64,000 bases of DNA, from positions 3,209,973-3,273,972 of the forward strand of contig DS990592.1 in assembly GCA_000155695.1 (NCBI GenBank), given 5' to 3'. Positions 59,824 through 64,000 of this stretch are shown here, one piece after another. The translations under genes and the position numbers were made by a program. The notes beneath the pieces are model-generated. The model made no database searches and was not told the DNA's origin. It saw nothing but the letters and a program-made list of their open reading frames with translations. Source of the stretch: Verrucomicrobiia bacterium DG1235. Lineage in GTDB: Bacteria; Verrucomicrobiota; Verrucomicrobiia; Opitutales; Opitutaceae. The number at the start of each line of letters is the position of its first letter. The stretch's first letter is position 1.

Positions 59824-59854
59824 AAACGCCCTCCCAAAAACTGGCAGGGCGTTT
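59824..59854 (+). terminator. terminator of doxX-like gene
   Basis: AAACGCCCT / AGGGCGTTT, a 9-bp stem with a 13-nt loop, lies just before ppc. It covers the TTG at 59853, so that codon is not a likely ppc start. Confidence 0.7.
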
Positions 59855-59921
59855 GCTATGCCCGACGCTTACGCTTGCCCAAAACGAAAAGGCAAAGAAT
59901 CTCCTTCCCGAACAACAAGCC

Positions 59922-62654
59922 ATGTCCTTCTTCGAACAACACATCTCCACCGGCCTCAAAAAAATCGACCGCGATATCGATCACCTCCTCGCCTGCGCAA
60001 GCGAAGTCCTCACCGAGATCGGTGAACCTGAGCTCGCTCCCCTGCTCAACCGCCAAAACCCCCAGTCCGGAGCCATCCCCGCCGAGAAGACCGCCCAAGT
60101 CCTCTCCATCGCCTTCCAGATAATGAACCTCGTCGAGGAAAACGTCGCCAACCAAGCCGGACGTAACCTCGAAACCGAAAAACAAGCCACCGCCGATACC
60201 GGCTCATGGGGCTACTGGCTCAAACGCATCGCCGAAACCTCGCCCTCAAAAGGCGACCTCTTCCAAACCATCCGCCGCGCCAGCGTCTACCCCGTCCTCA
60301 CCGGACACCCCACCGAAGCCAAGCGACCCTCCGTACTCGCCCAGCACCGCAAGCTCTACCAGCTCCTCGTCGAACTGGAGAACAACATGTACACCCCCGT
60401 CGAACGCGGCGAATTCCGCGATCGCATCAAAGCCACCATCGAGCTCATCTGGCGCTCCGGAGAAATCCTCGTCGAAAAGCCCGACGTCGCCTCCGAACGC
60501 GACAACATCCTCGCCTACCTCACCCAGAAATTCCCCGTCGCCATCGAAATCTCAGACTCCCGCTTCCGCGCCGCCATGTCCCAGGCCGGTATCGAGTGGG
60601 ACGAGTCCGACATCGCCTCCTACCCCCATATCAAACTCGGCAGCTGGGTCGGCGGAGACCGCGACGGCCACCCCTTCGTCACCGCAGACGTCACCGCTGA
60701 AACTCTCGCCAATCTCCGTACCGCCGCTCTGGATACACTCGCAAAAAAGCTCAAGCAGCTCGCGCGAGACATGCCCCTCTCAAAGCTCTTCCAAACACCG
60801 CCGCCCGAACTCCTCAAACGCATCTCCCAGCTCGACCCCAAATGCGACGACCCCAACTCCATCGAAGAACCCTGGAAACGCTTCGTCGAACTCGTCCGCG
60901 AAAACCTGCCACGAGGCAAACGCGCCCATAAAAGCTACCGCCAGCCAAGCGAAGTCATCGCCGACCTCCAACGACTCAAAAACGCCCTGCAAAACGCCGG
61001 AGCGCGACGCCTAGCCGTCACCTACGTTCTCCCCATAATCCGCTTTCTGGATACCTTCGGCTTCCACATGGCAGCCCTCGACATTCGCCAAAACTCCGGC
61101 TACCACGACCGAGCCATGTCCCAGCTCCTCGCCGCCGCCGGAGTCACCGACGGAGAAAACTTCGCCGAATGGACCGAACAGCAACGCGTCGAATTCCTCT
61201 CTGAAGAGCTCACCCACGCCCGACCCTTCGCCCAAGACCACGGTCAGCTCGAGCTCGAAGCCCGCGAAGCAATCGGCAGCCTCAAAGTAGTTGCAAACCA
61301 AATACGCGACTACGGACGCGCCGCCATCGGACAAGTCATCATCAGCATGACTCGCTCCCTCTCCGACCTCCTCGTCACCTACGCCCTCTGCCGCGAAGCA
61401 GGCCTCACACGCATGACCGACCGAGGCAACATCTGCCTCGTCCCCATCTCCCCCCTCTTCGAAACACTCGACGACCTCGAGAACAGCGAGTCCATCATGG
61501 ACGCCTTCCTCTCCCACCCAGTCACCAAAGCCAGCCTCCCCTGGCAACAACGCGCCCTCGACGAAGGCCTCGCCAACTACGGCGTGCCCACCCCAGATCC
61601 CGACGCCCCCCTCATCCAAGAAGCCATGCTCGGCTACTCGGACTCCAATAAAGACGCCGGCATCATCGCCAGCCAATGGGGCCTCTTCAACGCCCAAAGC
61701 CGCCTCATCGCCCTCGCCGAAAAACACGGCGTCGCCATTCGCTTCTTCCACGGTCGCGGAGGCACCGTCAGCCGCGGAGCCGGCCCCACCCACCGCTTCC
61801 TCGAAGCCCTTCCCGCCGGATCCCTCACCCACGGCTCCCGCGTCACCGAACAAGGCGAAGTCATCGCCCAAAAATACAGCAACTTTCTCACCGCCGCCCG
61901 CAGCCTCGAACTCCTCATCGCAGGCTCCGTAGGCCCACAACTTTCCGAAAGCCCGAACACCCCGAGCCCCGAGCTCGTGGAAGCCATGTCATTCCTTTCC
62001 GAATACAGCTCCAAAACCTACCGCTCCCTGCTCCAAGAAGAAAACTTCCTTACCTTCTACCGGCAAGCCACCCCCATCGACGCCCTCGAACAAAGCCGCA
62101 TCGGCTCCCGCCCCTCGCGTCGTAGCGGCAAGCCCAGCCTCAAAGACCTCCGCGCCATACCCTGGGTCTTCAGCTGGAACCAATCACGCTTCTACATGCC
62201 AGGCTGGTACGGAGTCGGCTCCTCCATCACCGCCCTCAAAAAAGAAAAGCCCGAGCTCTACAAAGCCCTCAAAAAGTCAGCCCGCAGCTGGCCCTTCATC
62301 CGCTACGTCCTCTACAACGTGGAAACCAGCATCGAGAGCGCCGATACCCTCATGATGCAGTCCTACGCAGAACTTGTATCCAACGACTCGATACGCGACA
62401 AATTCTTCAAGCTCATCACCGACGAAAGAGCAGCCACCCGCGAAGCCCTCCAAGAGCTCCTCAACGGCCCGCTCGAAACCCGCCGGCCCCGCTTCTTCAA
62501 GACCCTCCACGCCCGCGACAAATGGCTCGACCTCCTGCACGCCCAGCAAATCGAGCTCCTCGCCGCCTGGCGCCAGTCCGGCTCCGAAGAAGACCTCCGC
62601 CGCGTGCTCCAAAGCATCAACGCCATCGCCGCCGGCCTCCGTACCACCGGCTAA
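59922..62654 (+). CDS. ppc: phosphoenolpyruvate carboxylase
   Basis: A 910-residue enzyme that makes oxaloacetate from PEP and bicarbonate, feeding the TCA cycle. Catalytic H129 in TGHPTEAKR; GSWVGGDRDGHPF (about 241-253); GRGGTVSRGAGPTH (about 606-620); the C-terminal FSWNQSRFYMPGWYGVG. The ATG at 59922 was preferred to an upstream TTG inside a hairpin because MSFFEQHIS leads directly into the family start. Length fits. Confidence 0.95.
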   Translation: MSFFEQHISTGLKKIDRDIDHLLACASEVLTEIGEPELAPLLNRQNPQSGAIPAEKTAQVLSIAFQIMNLVEENVANQAGRNLETEKQATADTGSWGYWLKRIAETSPSKGDLFQTIRRASVYPVLTGHPTEAKRPSVLAQHRKLYQLLVELENNMYTPVERGEFRDRIKATIELIWRSGEILVEKPDVASERDNILAYLTQKFPVAIEISDSRFRAAMSQAGIEWDESDIASYPHIKLGSWVGGDRDGHPFVTADVTAETLANLRTAALDTLAKKLKQLARDMPLSKLFQTPPPELLKRISQLDPKCDDPNSIEEPWKRFVELVRENLPRGKRAHKSYRQPSEVIADLQRLKNALQNAGARRLAVTYVLPIIRFLDTFGFHMAALDIRQNSGYHDRAMSQLLAAAGVTDGENFAEWTEQQRVEFLSEELTHARPFAQDHGQLELEAREAIGSLKVVANQIRDYGRAAIGQVIISMTRSLSDLLVTYALCREAGLTRMTDRGNICLVPISPLFETLDDLENSESIMDAFLSHPVTKASLPWQQRALDEGLANYGVPTPDPDAPLIQEAMLGYSDSNKDAGIIASQWGLFNAQSRLIALAEKHGVAIRFFHGRGGTVSRGAGPTHRFLEALPAGSLTHGSRVTEQGEVIAQKYSNFLTAARSLELLIAGSVGPQLSESPNTPSPELVEAMSFLSEYSSKTYRSLLQEENFLTFYRQATPIDALEQSRIGSRPSRRSGKPSLKDLRAIPWVFSWNQSRFYMPGWYGVGSSITALKKEKPELYKALKKSARSWPFIRYVLYNVETSIESADTLMMQSYAELVSNDSIRDKFFKLITDERAATREALQELLNGPLETRRPRFFKTLHARDKWLDLLHAQQIELLAAWRQSGSEEDLRRVLQSINAIAAGLRTTG

Positions 62655-62663
62655 AAAGGTCGC

Positions 62664-62682
62664 GTCCGCTGTCCCAGCGGAC
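62664..62682. repeat. hairpin GTCCGCTG-TCC-CAGCGGAC
   Basis: A perfect 8-bp stem with a 3-nt loop, 10 bp after ppc. It has no T-run on the plus strand. It may be a repeat element or a weak terminator. Confidence 0.5.
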
Positions 62683-62693
62683 ATCCCTCCAAG

Positions 62694-63092
62694 CTAATCC
62701 AAAAACCGCTCCCGCTCCCCAGCCGTCGGGATGCGGCACGCCTCCCTCTTGCCAAACCACTTATACCGCCGCCTCGCAAACGCATCGTAAGCCCAGTCTC
62801 GCCACTCCGCCGGGATCACCTTCAACACATAAAACACCCGCCAAACGCCACCCAAAGCACGCCCGATCTCCAGCAAAGCATCCGTTCGCGTAAAAAGCCG
62901 TTCCCCATCCCAAAAACAAATCGTATCCACATCTTCCCGACGCTCCTTCGGCAAAAGAGCCTTCGCCGTCTCCCCCTGAATCGGCGAAAACCAAAGCACC
63001 CGCTCATCATCCAGCCTCAGCAACCAATCCACCGACCAATTGCAAACCCCACACACCCCGTCAAAAAAAACAATCTTCCGCCCAACATCCAT
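62694..63092 (-). CDS. DCC-family thiol-disulfide oxidoreductase (DUF393)
   Basis: A 132-residue protein with the DUF393 signature FFDGVCGVCNWSVDWLLR near the N-terminus, the DxxCxxC from which the family is named. A redox thioredoxin-like role is presumed. The ATG before DVGRKIVFF was chosen. Neighbours give no hint. Confidence 0.85.
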   Translation of the reverse strand: MDVGRKIVFFDGVCGVCNWSVDWLLRLDDERVLWFSPIQGETAKALLPKERREDVDTICFWDGERLFTRTDALLEIGRALGGVWRVFYVLKVIPAEWRDWAYDAFARRRYKWFGKREACRIPTAGERERFLD

Positions 63093-63126
63093 CCCAGCAA
63101 CCTTACTTCCCAAAACCGTTCAGTCA

Positions 63127-63154
63127 ACGTAGGGTTCTCGATCCAGAACGCACA
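63127..63154 (+). repeat. GTAGGG element variant
   Basis: CGTAGGGTTCTCGATCCAGA followed by ACGCAC; related to 9027-9060. Confidence 0.4.
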
Positions 63155-63210
63155 ACCAATCCTCAATCCCGGGCTATCAATCTGACAAACACTTAAGACT
63201 TGGTCATTTT

Positions 63211-63240
63211 CATTCGTGAATTTTCGTGCAATTCGTGGGC
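63211..63240 (+). repeat. ATTCGTG-type repeat, copy 4
   Basis: ATTCGTGAATTTTCGTGCAA followed by TTCGTGGGC, the clearest copy, with three ATTCGTG/TTCGTG words. Confidence 0.55.
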
Positions 63241-63261
63241 AGTCTTCTCTTTCAGCACGCT

Positions 63262-63294
63262 CCAAAAAAAGGACGCCCCTCACAGAGCGTCCTT
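63262..63294 (-). terminator. terminator of sucD
   Basis: AAGGACGC / GCGTCCTT, an 8-bp stem with a 10-nt loop, followed by seven or more T residues on the minus strand. Confidence 0.88.
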
Positions 63295-63322
63295 CATAAA
63301 AATCAATCTTCGTTCGTGCAGC

Positions 63323-64000
63323 CTAGCTAAGCGTCACACCCTTAGCCTTCGCCGACCTCAACAAAGCGTCAGCCATATCCGAAGGCGTATCCGCTACTTC
63401 GATACCGCACTCCTTGAAGACCGCGATCTTCGCTTCAGCCGTGTCTTCCGCTCCGCCAACGATCGCGCCCGCATGACCCATGCGGCGCCCCGGAGGAGCA
63501 GTCGCCCCGGCGATGAATCCCGCCACGGGCTTCGTGCAATTTTCCTTGATCCAACGAGCCGCTTCCACTTCCGCGTTGCCACCGATCTCGCCGATCAAAA
63601 TTATGCCATGCGTATCCGGATCTTCATTGAAGAGCTTGATGACGTCCAAGTGCGAAGTCCCGTTAACCGGATCGCCGCCAATGCCCACGCAAGTGGATTG
63701 GCCAATGTCCTTAACCGTCAGCTGGTAAACCGCCTCGTACGTCAAAGTGCCGGAACGCGAAACCACGCCCACGTGCCCCTTCTTGTGAATGTATCCAGGA
63801 GCGATCCCGATGCGGCAACCGCCACTCGAATCCTCACCCTCGCCAGGACTTACCAAGCCCGGGCAATTCGGCCCGACCAAACGCGTCGAGCTGCCTTCCA
63901 TCGCACGCTTCACGCGAACCATGTCGCGAACCGGAATTCCCTCCGTGATCGCTACCGCCAGCTCTACCTTCGCGTCGACGCACTCTAGAATAGCGTCAGC
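63323..64000 (-). CDS. sucD: succinyl-CoA ligase alpha subunit, C-terminal part
   Basis: 226 codons of SucD, open at the right window edge. Seen: [45 protein letters not shown] and the phosphohistidine segment [12 protein letters not shown]. Together with SucC it makes GTP or ATP from succinyl-CoA in the TCA cycle. sucC would be expected upstream, outside the window. Confidence 0.94.
   Translation of the reverse strand, partial: ADAILECVDAKVELAVAITEGIPVRDMVRVKRAMEGSSTRLVGPNCPGLVSPGEGEDSSGGCRIGIAPGYIHKKGHVGVVSRSGTLTYEAVYQLTVKDIGQSTCVGIGGDPVNGTSHLDVIKLFNEDPDTHGIILIGEIGGNAEVEAARWIKENCTKPVAGFIAGATAPPGRRMGHAGAIVGGAEDTAEAKIAVFKECGIEVADTPSDMADALLRSAKAKGVTLS

Overview
The window looks like a chromosomal segment of a motile, Gram-negative member of the Verrucomicrobiota, most likely the Opitutae. 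This is inferred from gene content: a class I fumarase, adjacent GltX and GlnS synthetases, McsA-like and DCC-family proteins, a GH9 enzyme, Mpl peptidoglycan recycling, and flagellar genes placed among housekeeping genes. No 16S or other decisive marker is present. GC content is moderately high. Shine-Dalgarno sequences are rare, and several starts appear to be TTG or GTG. I saw no prophage, IS element, CRISPR array, tRNA or rRNA.

Layout. 1-17 kb is housekeeping: an enoyl reductase tail, a DciA-like protein, a Bax-inhibitor-type membrane protein, fumarase, a large two-component hybrid kinase, mpl, priA, a Fur-family regulator, a secreted Sel1-repeat protein and the gltX-glnS pair. 17-38 kb is a motility and flagellin-modification island: a CheX-like protein with a double-receiver regulator, a sigma-54 activator, the pseudaminic acid genes pseB, pseI, pseG and pseC, a small helical protein, fliS, a possible FlgM-like protein, a lipoprotein, fliD, mobA, a Maf-type glycosyltransferase with an unknown partner, a MOSC protein, two short flagellins, an ATP-grasp ligase and a STAND-like ATPase. 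38-64 kb returns to metabolism and transport: a GNAT-nitrilase fusion, dcd, yidD, a RibD-type deaminase, sufE, an RlmD/RumA-type methyltransferase, a single-domain regulator, a McsA-like protein, OsmC, an AGCS symporter, a TrkA-type K+ channel, a GH9 enzyme, RNA and small-molecule methyltransferases, a metal ABC transporter with a repressor domain fused to one permease, DoxX, ppc, a DCC protein and sucD.

Most notable region. The two flagellin genes and the 870 bp between them carry a repeated RNA signature. AAGGA sits in 6-7 nt loops closed by inverted arms, once in an upstream hairpin and once at the Shine-Dalgarno site of each flagellin, with further copies in the intergenic DNA. This matches the known binding preference of CsrA and the arrangement known from Bacillus hag. 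Four sites fit the sigma-28 consensus with a 15-nt gap between TAAA and the -10 element: before flagellin 1, in the flagellin intergenic region, before fliD and before cheX. Together they suggest a late flagellar regulon with post-transcriptional control of flagellin, in which Pse enzymes and the Maf-type protein would glycosylate the filament.

The intergenic DNA also holds several families of short repeats (CACTCACCACT strings just upstream of starts, a five-copy AATTCAT array, ATTCGTG phrases, GTAGGG/CCAGACCG elements and one coding repeat reading SFAKATAD). These look like dispersed repeats of this lineage.
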